Notes: a model not told the origin generated them from the sequence alone. Numbered from the stretch's first letter, positions 29,441 through 41,167 are shown. The stretch: DNA of 64,000 bases from Angiostrongylus vasorum (GCA_018806985.1 JADANN010000290.1:744001-808000), one strand, 5' to 3'. Translations and numbers: made by a program.

Positions 29441-30154
29441 AATCAGTTGATAAGATAAGCAAAGTGAGATTTCCATTAGCCTTTGAAAAGATGTCTCAAG
29501 GTCAGTGGAACCTGAAACATCATGAAATTTGTCAGTACGGGTAATAAAATCCATGTATGGCATTGGATAATTGTAAGGAAAAGCTGTCTTTTACTGAACC
29601 TCTGATATTTCACACTTCATCGGCTTGGAAGTGTTAAGTTTCGAGATCGTTTTTCTGCAGACTGACCATATTGTTCCATAGATCAGCAGTATTAGGTAGT
29701 AAATTACTAAGTAGTTTCTGAACTGAGCAGATTTCCGCTATATTCAATCCTAACCTCCAATGAATTTTTGCCCTGTAGAATAGTTCTTATGATGATAGCA
29801 AACAGAATGTTAGAGAAACTCACAGTGAATGACGTTGAATACCTTTGTGTTCACATGATTACCTAGGTGAAATTTTTCACTTTTTAAGGTACAGAGAGTG
29901 GTGAACCATAGGAATCCGTTCACTTATCCAGTTTTGGCACCACTGCAACGTCTATGAGCTCAACTACAGGCACGGTTGGTACTGACCGAAAAAATGAACG
30001 CGTGAGTGGATAGCATTAGAGTCGTAACTGTCTCATAAAATCCACTTTACGTAGACTACTTTTATAGCTGGTTAGTACGCAGATTCTTTTTGTGTAACAG
30101 GCTTTCGTTCGTGACGAATTTAGTTCCTAAACTCTTTCACTTGCTAAGGGATGC

Positions 30155-30745
30155 GAAATTAAATGTTGGTAACCCAGTGTTTTTTCTTGATGAGCAAACC
30201 CGCGGTTGTTATTATAAAAGGATAAAAAGGGATAAAGCTGTAGGCGATGAGAAATTCCTGAGGGATGCGCCATGCATTCGACTTCATTAAGCATCATTGG
30301 AGGTGATCGATTGCATATCTGGGCTTTACAATGATTCGCGGTGGCCTACCGATTTGCTGACCCAGAAGGGATGGAAAGCTTGGTGAGCCTTGGGCTCAGG
30401 GGATCGATCCTATGTGTTTTGCAGGGTGCCTCCGACCACTGCGTAACATGCGCCCTTGTTCTGTTATTATAGCGTTTATGAATGACACACAATAGGTGAT
30501 GTTTCTGCGGTTTCGCTTTCTTCGTAGCCGTTTTGTTGTTCTTAAGTCCCTGCTATGGTGGCCTCCAATAATAACTGGAGGACTTAAGTTCAAGAAACCA
30601 GCTCTAAAGAAGGCGAAACTGCCGAAGCGACAGCTTTTGTATACTATTAATAAAACGCTGTAAGAACCTTGTGTTTACTCATCAAGAAAAACAGTGGATT
30701 ATTGATCAATGCCGTGGGTTAAAAGAAAGTCGGTCTTTGAATTTG
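30155..30745. mobile_element. Foldback element with nested SINE-A
   Basis: The left terminus (CCCAGTGTTTTTTCTTGATG, about 30172) and right terminus (CATCAAGAAAAACAGTGG, about 30678-30695) are inverted repeats. The inner arms carry GCCGAAGCGACAGC-type cores. A SINE-A interrupts the left arm at the sequence GTTATTATA, which reappears after it. Confidence 0.75.
30222..30458 (-). repeat. SINE-A nested in foldback arm
   Basis: On + it runs from GGATAAAGCTGTAGGCGATG to CACTGCGTAACATGCGCCC. It lacks the segment between the SINE's GATCGATAC region and TTGCTGACC, an internal deletion. The flanks GTTATTATA (about 30209 and 30465) look like a target-site duplication. Confidence 0.8.
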
Positions 30746-30769
30746 CTAAATGAACGTTAATGTTCGGGT

Positions 30770-31085
30770 GAGGATAGTGCAGTGGTTGGTTAGTGGTGAC
30801 GTCGATCAGGAACCAAAGGCACGAGGTCGCTCATCGCCCCAACGCTCTCCTGCGATCAACGTGGGAACGCCTTAGCCTGGCTATTTCCGAGATTGCAAGG
30901 GCAGTTCACTTGACCAGCGTTCTAAGAGATTCATAAAGAAGACGAAATCCTTGAGCAGCAGCTGAAACAACGCGCTAAATGCTCGAAGACCACTATGGAT
31001 GATGAGGGTGAGGAAACGAATCGAATGTGAGAAGTGCTGGGATCCGCACAGTAGGTGTGATGACGGGTTATGTAAAATAAAATGA
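30770..31085 (+). repeat. SINE-D
   Basis: GGATAGTGCAGTGGTTGG (box-A-like), TAGCCTGGCTATTTCCGAG, TTCACTTGACCAGCGTTCT, GAGAAGTGCTGGGATCCGCA, AGTAGGTGTGATGACGGG, with an ATGTAAAATAAAATG tail. Confidence 0.8.
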
Positions 31086-31299
31086 GGGAAAAATGTTGAT
31101 GTTGGATTTGATTTAAAATATAGAAAATGGTATAGAGTCCGTTCGTGAAATGGGTTTTATCCATTGCCTCTATTATGGATCTGTTATCGACCTTTATATC
31201 ATCGATTACAAAGTTATAAAAATCGACTGCTGTTGTTTTACTCAGTGCAGTAAACTGAGTATGGTATCAGTGACAGTGTCGTCACTTTTTACTTACTGC

Positions 31300-31475
31300 C
31301 TCCTCTTTTTTTAATGGCAGGGTATTATGTGAAATATAATTGTAATGATGCTGAGATATCTGTCTGCGGTGGGGAACGAACGCGCTATTACCCTTTCGGG
31401 GGGGGCAAACGCGTTGACCACTACACCATGCGTGTCCTTCGTTTCGCCTCTCTCTCAGCTAGTTCTATCGATCAT
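31300..31475 (-). repeat. SINE-B, inverted
   Basis: On + : TTTTTTTAATGGCAGGGTAT, then GATGCTGAGATATCTG, GGGGAACGAACGCGC, CACTACACCATGCGTGTCCTTCG. It ends about 130 bp before the first confident carrier exon. Confidence 0.8.
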
Positions 31476-31679
31476 CGCCATCAGCAACCATCCGTGAACA
31501 GGATTGACCTGGGGAGCACAAATCGGCATTGAACTCAGTTAAGGTGAAGCTGTGGTGTGGTATAGTTTGAGTTAACATTAATTTCATAAACAAGGTGATG
31601 TTTTTACATGAAATTTTTTTTCGTTTCAATATTGTCCTTGAGGGGAGAGAGATTCTTTTTTAAGAAACGGCCGGGTGTC

Positions 31680-34600
31680 ATGTCTTCATTATTTGGCGGA
31701 GCAATTGCGGGAGCTGTAGCGAAGACGGTCATTGCACCACTTGATCGAACTAAGATTTTCTTCCAAGTGTCAACCGTCCGTGGGTACTCATTCAAATCTG
31801 CTCTGAAGTTTGTTGTACGAACATATCGAGAGAATGGATTTTTTTCCCTCTACCGTGGAAACTCCGCCACAATGATTCGCGTTATGCCCTATGCTGCGAT
31901 TCAGTTTGCATCATTTGAACAGTATAAACTGTTGCTGAAAGTTGACGCAAATGGGTAATTTTTTTCTTTTGGGTTATGTGTAGTAAATTCGCGAGTAGAC
32001 ATTTTTGTTATGAGGTTGTAAAACTATAAACAACGTTCAGGACTAGAACTCCTGGCCGGCGATGTGTTGTTGGCTCTATGGCAGGTGCGACAGCAACTTT
32101 CCTAACATATCCATTGGACACTGCGAAAGCTCGGTTATCAGTATCAACAAAGAAGGAGTATGCAACGTTATTATCGGTATCTTCTTGTTTTTTTTTCAAT
32201 TTGTTCCAAGTGTATTTCTTATGATGTCTGCAGAAAGGTCCGCGTTGCGCAGTGATAGGAAGCGCCTTGCAATACACACATGGGATCGATCCCGCTCCCG
32301 TGGCTCACCAAGCCTTCTATCCCTCCAGGATCGGCAGATTGGTGCCAGATTTGTCTGGGAGGATAGCAGCACTGGCTCGATACGTCGATAGGCCGCCGTG
32401 AATCATTGTGAAGGCCAGATATGCATTCAGTCACCTCCAACGGTACTTAATGAAGTCGAATGCATGGTGCATCCCTTAGGGATTGATCACCGGCGAGAGC
32501 TTTATTCTTTTTTATTTTGCAGAAAGTTTGATTAGAGCAAACCTGTATCTCTTATGTTATTAATAAATATTAGGGAATTATGAGACGTGTAAAAACAAAG
32601 TGGTCTTGATTGCAAGCACTTTAGTAACACACTAAATTTTGACAGGTTTTTATAAAAACAACGCGCGATGATGGTATTCTCGCTCTGTATCGAGGATTGT
32701 TCCCGACATTGTTAGGTGAGTTGTCCATTTTTCAGTACAATTACGGGGCCTGTATTCTAGAATATCAGTGCTTGCATCTCTACCAACATGTAGAAAGTGA
32801 GGGATAATAAGTTCCGGATGTCACATGTTGTACTTAATGTCCAGCCAGGAGCAAATCTACTTCGTTCTCATTGGTTATCTTAGATTTTAGTTTCGCTAAT
32901 TCTTTGTTATTTTTCGCACAATATTCCTTTAACAATGTTAACCTTTTATTTTCTACCTACTGTAGTTTTTTGCGGCAGGGTATGATGTGAAATGCAACCA
33001 CAGCGATGCTGAGACATTCGCAAAACATGGTCCCCTGGCCAAATTGAATCACGATCACCTTTTCCGGGTACTCGCGTATTACACACTGCACTACGAATGC
33101 CTTTATATTTGCAAATATCTCAGCATCGTTGTGCTTGAATTCGTCTAGCAGTTTAGAGGGGAGTAGGGTTGCGTCTCGATGGTAAGTCATTCATCATTGA
33201 CTTTCTTTTCTTTAGCGCCGTTTTAAGGTGTGAAAGGGTGTATCGTTAACATGCTTCTTTTTAGCGTGCTAACTTTATCGAGTCATATTTGTTAATTTCA
33301 TTTTTTCACTTTGTAATGTGTTATTGGGTGCAATCCCATGGGGGACCCCCTGTCTCAGCTTCATATTAAATATATTTTTCTACTCGTACATTTTCTAGGT
33401 AGCACATAACTTTTCATATCCAAGTGATAGGATATTCTGTTTCCTTTTCTTATTGAGAGAATTTTTTTTGAACTTATCCGATGAACTAGTTCAGCAAGAA
33501 CTCAGTGTTTTTCTTGATTAACAAATGCCTGGTTGTTATTATAGCTTTTGTTAATGCACAAGAGGTGACGTTTCCACGCTTTCACCTTCTTCAAAGCCTG
33601 GAAAGGTCAAATTGACACACAATGTGCTCAGCCAAACGCTTTCATATCCGCAGCAGGCAAAACATAACACATAGATATAGTCACAATTTTAACCTTTTTA
33701 CTTACTGCCTACTCTTTTTGATGGCAGGGTATATTGCGAAATATAACTTCAACGAAGCTGAGATATTTGCAAAACTCTGGACCGCAGGTGCCTATGGTGG
33801 GGAGTAACGAACGCGCTATTGTCCTTTCCGGGGAGTAACGCGTTCACCACCACACCATGCCGGTCCTTTGTTTCGCCTGTCTCTCAGCTAGTTCTATTGA
33901 TCTTCTTGTCATCAGCAATCACTCGTCAACGGGTTTGATCTGGGGAGCCCTAATCGGCAGTAAGTAAAAGGTTAAAATTGTGATTATAACTATAGCCTCA
34001 GCTTAACTGGGTTCAATGCCGATTTGGGCTCCCCAGATCAAACCCGTTGACGGGTGATTGCTGATGGCAATAAGATCGATAGAACTAGCTGAGAGACAGG
34101 CGAAACGAAGGACCCGCATGGTGTGGTGGTGAACGCGTTACTCCCCGGAAAGGACAATAGCGCGTTCGTTCCCCACCATAGGCACCTGCGATCCAGAGTT
34201 TTGCAAATATCCCAGCTTCGTTGAAGTTATAACACATAGATTTCTCATTCACGTAATAAACGTCTTCTTTTAAAGATGAAGCTTCCTCACAGCCGATGAT
34301 GATGATGATGATGACGAAGATGCCACATCGAGAAGATGAACAACTGTAGCCCATCGAGTTGGATCATCAGCTCTGAAGAAGACGAAGACGTCGAAACATT
34401 AGCCGAATAAATGTTTGGTAACATCCCCTTGTTAGCTTACCGATGAAATAGTGCACATTGACTATTCGTACCGGCCGAGCTTACCTAGAGGTCGGTTTGG
34501 ATGGTCAATGATCAGCTCACCGTTTTGTTTGTAAGTATTCTAGTTATTTGATGGAGACCAGCCGCACAGAGTTTTACATGGGCGAGGATTATGCGTGGGT

Positions 34601-35563
34601 CATGTCAAAGAATCAGCTTGGGGTATGGCGCTAGATATTCTTTGAGCTGACCCAAGCACATGCCTTGCCCGTGTAAAACTCTGTGCCGCTGGTGTTGACC
34701 AATTAACGGAAACACAACGAGCAGAACGGTAAGTGTGTAAAAGAACTTTTTATTATGCAGTTGAAGATTTACGTAGTAAGCTTTGTCCGCTAACCTTATG
34801 AAAGTGTTTGCATGAGTAGAGTGCCTGTCAGTTGGGCTTTTCAAGGCTCCAGAGAAGGCAAAACCGTTGGGACGTCTGCTGTCGTGTGTTAATAAATGCT
34901 GTAATAACAATGTCATGTTTGCTGATCAAGAAAAACAGTGAATTTTTTGGTCAATGCCGAGCTTAAAAGAAAATCGGTTATATGATTTCAATAAAAGCCC
35001 TGTTTTTGAGGTCTTCGAATAGTAATTTTGCAGCATCTTTTTTAGGAGTCATTCCATATGCCGGAGCTTCCTTTTTCACGTACGAAACTCTGAAGTTAAA
35101 GTATATGGTAAGTTTTACTAAAACTTCAACACAGTTTCCCTTGCTTGTTTGCTTTCTTACCAACACCCTTTTTACAAACCTTTTATTAGGAGCGAACAGG
35201 ACATCATACCACTTCACCTTGGCAGATGTTATTTGGTGCGTTTGCTGGACTAATCGGACAATCTTCTTCATATCCTTTAGATATCGTGAGGAGAAGAATG
35301 CAAACAGGTCACATCAAGCCTGGTACTGGACTGATACGCTCTCTTGTCTCAATATATAAAACAGGTATAGTTTATTTGAAGCCAATAAGCTCTCTGTTAC
35401 TTATCGGATGACTAAACGTTTTCTTTCATTAGTGGATTTTGAGTTTTCAGAAGGCCTCAAACGTGGACTGTATAAAGGTCTGAGCATGAATTGGGTCAAA
35501 GGACCTATTGCTGTTGGCGTATCCTTTACAACATATGAATATGTCATGCAGTTAATTTCTTAG
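31680..35563 (+). CDS. SLC25A42: Mitochondrial carrier, SLC25A42 type (CoA carrier)
   Basis: Six exons: 31680-31954, 32041-32176, 32646-32715, 35046-35107, 35190-35364 and 35451-35563; 831 nt, 276 residues, no frame break. The three carrier signatures are present: APLDRTK (repeat 1), YPLDTAK (repeat 2) and YPLDIVRR (repeat 3), each opening a tandem two-helix unit of the inner-membrane six-helix fold. [33 protein letters not shown] and [17 protein letters not shown] match SLC25A42, the importer of coenzyme A and adenosine 3',5'-diphosphate. The human protein has 318 residues, so about 30 N-terminal ones are missing or short. The ATG at 31680 follows a TTTTTTAAG acceptor by 15 nt, which fits either trans-splicing or an unseen first exon. 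Intron 3 (2.3 kb) is filled with repeats. Confidence 0.93.
32235..32525 (+). repeat. SINE-A in carrier intron 2
   Basis: AGGTCCGCGTTGCGCAGTG, GGGATCGATCCCGCTCCC (box-B-like), CACTGGCTCGATACGTCG, GAAGTCGAATGCATGGTGC, ending GAGAGCTTTATTC. Inserted in intron 32177-32645, sense orientation. Confidence 0.88.
32960..33165. repeat. SINE-B, palindromic composite
   Basis: Left side GGCAGGGTATGATGTGAAATG, GATGCTGAGACATTCGCAAAAC; right side TTTGCAAATATCTCAGCATCG. Both ends are the same SINE-B terminus in opposite orientation, with a short core (ACTGCACTACGAATG) between them. Carrier intron 3. Confidence 0.7.
33715..34240. repeat. Head-to-head pair of SINE-B copies
   Basis: Left copy (-), 33715-33975, and right copy (+), 34010-34240, are reverse complements over about 210 bp. 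Matching pairs include GATTTGGGCTCCCCAGATC with GATCTGGGGAGCCCTAATC, and GCGAAACGAAGGACCCGC with its counterpart at 33868. Arms are close to identical by eye with a spacer of under 80 bp. Confidence 0.85.
34553..34696. repeat. Long hairpin, about 60-bp arms
   Basis: CCAGCCGCACAGAGTTTTAC (34559) pairs with GTAAAACTCTGTGCCGCTGG (34673), and GTCAAAGAATCAGCTTGG pairs with the TATTCTTTGAGCTGACCC side. Spacer about 10-15 nt. Confidence 0.8.
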
Positions 35564-36261
35564 TTAGAATTAGGCTGTATCGTCGATATGAGGGCTTTCA
35601 TGAACAAGGGGTATGTGGTTCCTTTGTCTACCTCAATATTAGTATTGATGATGTTTTTGGATTAAAGAATGTGCCTTTTAGCCACTATAGTAGTTCATTT
35701 TCTCATAACGTGCCCTACACTTGGATTGCTCAGCTACTTTTCTTTGCTCATTATCACTTAACTTTCTATGGAACTTGTATTATAAGCTAACCGTAGTGTT
35801 TCTGTCTACTCTACTGATAGCACTTTCTTGCCTTCACGTTGTTAAACTGTTGTCACGTCGAACTCTTTGGCTTCTAGTCCTACAGATTCTCGGTTAGTTT
35901 TGTGATTCTCTTTCACTCACTCTATTTCGTCGTAAACCTTACCAAGCATTGTGAATTCTGCTTCCATTTAATAATCATAGTACTTCCGTGATACTATGTG
36001 GAGATAGCTTAGTGTTTTATATGCAGATATGGCAAATTTCATTGCACAGCTTGTAAAAGTCATAAGTTTTGTAACCGTGCTAGTATTCTTTTGAGGTTTA
36101 CGGTTACAATACTCCGGAAGTTCCTTCTTTTCTTTCAATTTCTTCTTAGCGAAAGAACATCCATGTAAAAATGGTGACTAATCTACGATTCCTTTATATT
36201 AAGTTAACTTCATAGACCTTTTTGCTTGTGTATTGGCGTCCGTGAGTGAATCTTTGAAAAC

Positions 36262-36605
36262 TTGGATTCTTGGATGGCCCATCTTCACTGGTTATGTGGT
36301 CCCCAGCATAAAGTTCCCTGGAGTCTTGAGGTCAGCCAGGCCAAAGTCCGCCCCGGGTCGTCACCGCCTCAGGCAGTCGCCCTTGTGGATCAGAGGGAGA
36401 TTTGCCACCATGCGACTAGATTGATACCAGGACCATGGTGGATCTTGGTATTGGTTTAGTTTTCGCTGGGCTGCCTGATGGAAACACCGGACTCCTTCTC
36501 AGTTCGGGAGACCCTGCTAGGGATGAATTCCTACCCCAACTATACCTCGCAGCCCGACACCCAAGGTCACCTCTCGGCCATGATGTAAACCGTTGGGAGG
36601 AATCC
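36262..36605 (+). repeat. SINE-C
   Basis: CTTGGATGGCCCATCTTCAC, TCAGGCAGTCGCCCTTGTGG, GATTTGCCACCATGCGACTAG, ending GATGTAAACCGTTGGGAGG. An internal deletion removes the TTTTTCGGAGTTTTGC block. Confidence 0.88.
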
Positions 36606-36859
36606 TGAATCTATGAAAAATATGACGATTTAAGCTAGTTTTGCTGAGTCCAAAAGTCGATCCAATCTAAAAGTCTAAAAGTGAAGTCATTGAAATCGTT
36701 TGCCGATCTGTGCTAGTGGACGGATGAGGTCATATCTAGTTTCTGCAGTAAATGTCGTCGATCTGCTCCAGATTCTAGGTTTCATGCGTTATCGGATACT
36801 ACTTATTGTTGTTTTTTCTTTGCGACCCTTTGCCAAACAACGAAGATAGATGTATTGAG

Positions 36860-37200
36860 CAAAGTGTCTTTCTTCATACTCTTGTTCACCAGGTATGAGG
36901 TATTACTTTCTTCTTTATTGACGGAAAAGCTGACGTTTCGGCGGATTTCGGCTTCTTAAGAGCCTGGAAAGCTCGTGTTGACTGCAATCTACTCTATGTT
37001 TTAGCCATGGTTATGGAGGTGTTTGGCTGAGTAGGTTGCAGTCAATTTGAGCTTTCAAGGCTTTGAAGAAAGCGAGGTCCACCGAAACGTTATCTTTTCC
37101 GTCAAGAACAAAGTAACACCTTGTGTTTACTCATCAAGAATATAGAGAATTCTTTGATCGAAGCCGAAGTTAATAGAAAGTTGGTCGTAGGAATTACTAT
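36860..37200. mobile_element. Foldback element, complete (type 1)
   Basis: Left arm GAAAAGCTGACGTTTCGGCG then TTCGGCTTCTTAAGAGCCTGG; right arm GGCTTTGAAGAAAGCGAGG then CCACCGAAACGTTATC. The outer right end reads GAAGCCGAAGTTAATAGAAAG. The palindrome is about 170 bp per arm with no coding capacity. Confidence 0.8.
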
Positions 37201-37792
37201 AAGTGTACGTAGTAGGAGTGAAGAGTGTACTCCTAAAGTCAACGAACTCACCATCAGCTCTCCGGAGTCACCTTTCTAAAGCTCGGTCCAGACCCTCTTC
37301 TCGGTCTCCGATGTAGCTCCTGCTTCTGCCCAGAAAATAGCAGAGGGTTAAACTCACTTCTTGTAACGATTCTGCCGCAACGATTCTGTCATTTATTGGA
37401 TGTTTTATTTGCTTGTGTCCAACCAACCATCGCTGTTCTTAGTCTACCAAATAGCCACAAAGGGGGGGAATTTTTCTGGGTATTTAGACGTAAGGTCGGG
37501 CTTGTTACGGTCATCGGACGTGGCATCGTTTTTGTTCACGCTTCAAGTGTTTTTTCCTGTTATCGCCCTGGTTCATCCTTGTTCGTAAACCTGTTTCTTT
37601 GAAACTTTAAAGTAATTTCAAACCGTGTCGGCCGTAGTATCTCTATTTTACATTTCTGAAGAGGATTCTTTTAATAGTTCGCAATCTTTTAGGTATGTTT
37701 TACCTTCCCATGTTTAACATTTGAAACAGGTTCGTTGTGTCCAACCTAGTCTCTTGTGAATTCTAGTTATGCATTGTTGAACTGGATAAGCG

Positions 37793-40700
37793 ATGGTGAA
37801 ATCGCATCCGGGTAGGTTCCTTTCGTCCACGTGTTATTCAAACTGCTTTATTTGTGAAGTGATGCTTATCATTTGTCTTAGAAGTTCGGAAAGGAGACGT
37901 CGTGTGGGCTCCGTACAGAAGGGAGCCACTTTGGCCTGCGCTGGTTAGTTTTGATTCTTTTCTTTCTTTTGTTTACTATGTCGCTTCTTGGTTGTCGAAT
38001 TTGCGCTTTGAAATACTTTATTGCTGATAATGGTTCTACCTGAGATGGGCGTGTGTGGCGCAGGGTCGGAGGCGCCCTGCAGTACACATGGGATCGATCT
38101 CTGCGCCCCAGGCCCACCAAGTCTTCCATCCCTCCGGGGTCGGCGAATTGGTGCCAAAATTGTCTGGGAGGATAGCAGCACTGGTTCGATACATCGGTAT
38201 GCCATCACTAGTCATTGTAAAGGCCAGTTATGCGTTCAATCACTTCCAAAAGATGCTTAATGAAGTCGTATTCATGGCGCATCCCTAACGGATTGGTCAA
38301 CGCCGAGAGCTTCTCATGCTTTTTTTAATGGTTCTACCTAAGGTTTACGTTTTGGAACTTCCCTCTTTACAAGTTTTCTATCAGCCACTTTTAAACTGCT
38401 TACTTTCAGGAGCGGGAATAAGGTGTTCACTAGTATTTTTTTTAGGTGCGAAATAGTTATCCAAAGAAGATCACTTACACATTTTTTCCTCTACCATCTA
38501 ACCATCCAGAACTCTGGTCTAAAAAAGTGCCAACATTTAGCTGTCATCCTAAGGTTTCATTTTTTTTTCAAATTTGTTACTCATCAAGAGATAGTCCCTC
38601 CTCATCAGTCTGTGGAGTTTTTTTTCAGGCAGTTCGTGCACTAACCTTAAATGATGTATTGCCTTCAACATCTAAGAATGATCTCAGAGAGGCGTACAGT
38701 TTCGCTAAGCAATATCTGAAAGAAAGGGAATTGACGAGGGTGGGTGTATATCCTGTTTTTAGTCGGTGGTTTTTTTTCGAAAGTAGTACTACATTTTATA
38801 TTTTCTTCCGTAATTACGTCTTGTTGAAAACCTTTTGTGCTTTTTTTAAGGTAGCCATTTTTGTTTCATAGTATGTTCAACCATTATTGTAGGGCTCAGC
38901 CGCACCTCTCTATTATGTCGGTGTTTATCCCAGAGAATTGGGATCAGGTGATGACTGCTTGGAAGACGACTCTATTGACACTTACGACGATATGTCTACC
39001 ATAGCTGTAAGGTTTTTAGTAATGCAAAGGAGATCTCTTGTTTTTTGCCTCGAAAAGTACGTCATTAATTAACAGTTTGCTGTCGATTGGCGTCCAGCAT
39101 AATTTCCACTTTTTCGGAGTTTTGCTTTTCTAACCATTCTCAGGACTCCCGAGATCAACCAGGCCAAAGTCTGCCCTAGATCGTCACCACCAAACGTAGT
39201 CGTCGCTATTGTGGATCAGGAGGAGATTTGCCACCGTGCAACTAGTTTGATACCAGGATGGTGGTGGACACTGGTATTGATTTGCCCTTAGCTGGGCTTC
39301 CTGGTGTAAACACCGGTCTCCTCACCTTGAGACCCTGCTCGGGGGATGAATCTCCCCGCTGTATGTCACAACCCTACACCCAACAGCACTCGCCAGCCGG
39401 GATGAGGTAGTGAACCGTTGGGAGGTTTCATATGTTATAGTGCAAGTTTTTTGGTTCCAGTCCATATCGAAAGACTAAAAAAATCACTACAGGATGACGT
39501 CTATGCAGACACAGGTTCAACTGCTTCAACTTCTGAAGAGAAGTCTCGATCAGAGGATTGGCCTGCAGAAGAATATGTTGGGATATCGGAGAAAGGTTCA
39601 TTGCCAGCAAATTTTTGACTGATTTCTGTAGAGTGATGCCGTTATTTCTCCGTATTTCTTTTGTCGTTACATTTATTTACTTCGTCCAATTTTTCATGAG
39701 TTCGATTGGCATGGCCTAGTCGGAATTTTTGAAAGAATTTTTTCATAGGAATGTTGGAGTGTTTTTTCGATTGCTGTAGAAATGCAGTGAGTTCTCTTAT
39801 ATCAATCCATAGTTTCTGCATTGAACGTAACAATATGAAGAAAGATGCATAATATTTATATAGTGCGTTGAACACGTCAGGTTTACAACAGCTTTTTCTA
39901 CTTGTTGTCACGAACTGCATCCTTAGATGGGCGCGAGTGGCGCAGTGGTCGGAGGTGCTCTGCGCTGCATATGGAGTCGACTCTCGAGCTCCTGGTCCAC
40001 CAAACCTTCCACCCCTCTGGGGTCGACAGTTTGGGACCAGACTTGTCTGGGAGGATAGCAGCACTGGCTCGATACATCGATAGGCCTTCGCAAGTCATTG
40101 TAAAGGCCTGATATGCATTCAATCACCTCCAACGATGCTTAGTGAAGTCGAATGAATGGGGCATCCCTGAAGGATTGGTTAATGCCGAGAGCTTTATCCT
40201 TTTTCACTTAAGATGCGGCTGAAACGATTTGTTCTTTTTTCGACACAAGTTTCTTGACAACCTTTTACATTTCTTTTAAATTATGTGGAAAGGCTCGTTC
40301 CAATGCAGGTTTTCGTTGGTTTCGGAGATCTGCAAGTTTTGGTTCAGTAGGTATCTGAAATACTTTTCCATTAAGTAATCGCTGTTTATCACCCATTCAT
40401 TTGATTTCCTACGTTTCAACTCGTCTTTTTTTTTTAACAAAATTGACTTTGCAGATAAGGCAGTGGCATCGAATATGGCTATAAAACGGAAGCATTCGTC
40501 TGATGATCCTTCTTATCTGGCGAAGCGTCAACCACTTTCCCAGTCATCCCTGGAGTCGTCAGCTTTTGCAGCTGATTCGACAACACACTCCGATACATCA
40601 CCTTCACCCGATCTTTTAGCACCCACAGTAGGCTTTAAAAAGTTTAAAAAGTTGCGTTTCTAAGCAATCACTACTTCTGAGTAGATGATTTTTTTAGATT

Positions 40701-41167
40701 TTCCGAGAAGCAACTTATATTCTTGAACGTATATGGACGACTGATTTGGTGCAGAATTATGTGACACCACCTCGTTCCAGCATGCGTTTCGAAACGTGCA
40801 CTGGCAATCTTTTGTCAGATCACGAAACTGATACCCTTTTCGACCTAATATTTACTTGGGTTCGCGAACGTGAGCGAGATTCCTACTTTTTACCTGGTGT
40901 TCATCTCGTACTAAATGTGCTTATGCCTGAGGTTATAATTCAAGCTCTAGAAATTGTAAGTCCCTCGCTTTAATTTCCTTATAGGCTCACTTTGAGTAAC
41001 CCTTAATGAAGAGCTCTTTCTAGGCTCATGGTCTTTCTCGTGATGTCGCCGAAAGAATGGTGCGTAGGACAAGGTCAGAGAATAGTGCTAGTAGCGGTAG
41101 CAGCACAAGTGGCGAACTTAACTGCAGTAAATGTCGTGGAGTTTCCACTAACAATGGGTTGGTGTGA
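37793..41167 (+). CDS. PWWP-domain protein, PWWP3 (MUM1)-like
   Basis: Ten exons: 37793-37811, 37882-37943, 38446-38553, 38629-38739, 38893-39011, 39441-39595, 40309-40350, 40455-40627, 40755-40955 and 41024-41167; 1134 nt, 377 residues, all phases agreeing. Residues 9-27 read RKGDVVWAPYRREPLWPAL, an N-terminal PWWP domain with the PLWPAL signature; such domains bind methylated histone tails and DNA. Acidic and Ser-rich linkers follow (GDDCLEDDSIDTYDD; TASTSEEKSRSED), then a basic stretch AIKRKHSSDD. Near residue 275 a helical module begins, LLSDHETDTLFDLIF to VLNVLMPEVIIQALE, resembling the C-terminal region of vertebrate PWWP3A/B; that part of the assignment is tentative. The tail holds CSKC. 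The 19-nt first exon rests on phase and splice fit only. Nuclear chromatin role is inferred. Confidence 0.85.
38045..38315 (+). repeat. SINE-A in PWWP intron 2
   Basis: GGGCGTGTGTGGCGCAGGG, GGGATCGATCTCTGCGCCCC, CACTGGTTCGATACATCGG, GAAGTCGTATTCATGGCGC, ending GAGAGCTTCTCATGC. Intron 37944-38445. Confidence 0.9.
39090..39425 (+). repeat. SINE-C in PWWP intron 5
   Basis: GGCGTCCAGCATAATTTCC, GGAGTTTTGCTTTTC, GATTTGCCACCGTGCAAC, GGGCTTCCTGGTGTAAACACC, ending GATGAGGTAGTGAACCG. It stops about 15 bp before the branch region of the acceptor at 39440. Confidence 0.88.
39925..40205 (+). repeat. SINE-A in PWWP intron 6
   Basis: TAGATGGGCGCGAGTGGCGC, GTCGACTCTCGAGCTCC (mutated box B), CACTGGCTCGATACATCGA, GAAGTCGAATGAATGGGGC, ending GAGAGCTTTATCC. 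Confidence 0.88.

Larger units (their letters stand above)
28659..31679. other. Divergent intergenic region, NUDT21 / carrier
   Basis: Contains, in order, SINE-C (29065-29440), a foldback element with a nested SINE-A (30155-30745), SINE-D (30770-31085) and SINE-B (31300-31475). The promoters of both flanking genes must lie here, but no TATA-like or initiator signal can be singled out. Confidence 0.5.
33465..34975. mobile_element. Foldback element enlarged by insertions
   Basis: Left terminus ACTCAGTGTTTTTCTTGATT (about 33491), right terminus GATCAAGAAAAACAGTGAAT (about 34926) form an inverted pair. Inner arms TGACGTTTCCACGCTTTCACC (33568) and GGCAAAACCGTTGGGACGTC (34857) also pair. Between them sit the head-to-head SINE-B copies (33715-34240) and a further hairpin (34553-34696). 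It lies entirely in carrier intron 3. Confidence 0.65.
35564..37792. other. Carrier-to-PWWP spacer
   Basis: Holds a SINE-C (36262-36605) and a complete foldback element (36860-37200). No exon was recognised elsewhere. 37400-37600 has two overlapping chance frames. The PWWP gene is on the same strand 2.2 kb away, too far for a typical nematode operon. Confidence 0.5.

Noticed and set aside
31608..31679. Upstream in-frame Met of the mitochondrial carrier ([16 protein letters not shown]...)
   Set aside because: The sequence is interrupted by a T-rich stretch and a TTTTTTAAG acceptor just before the coding match; such a leader is not typical of carriers. The ATG at 31680 is preferred.
39002..39460. 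Missing base at a PWWP exon junction
   Set aside because: An apparent frame break with donor 39007 and acceptor 39460 disappears when donor 39012 and acceptor 39440 are used; the total then divides by three.
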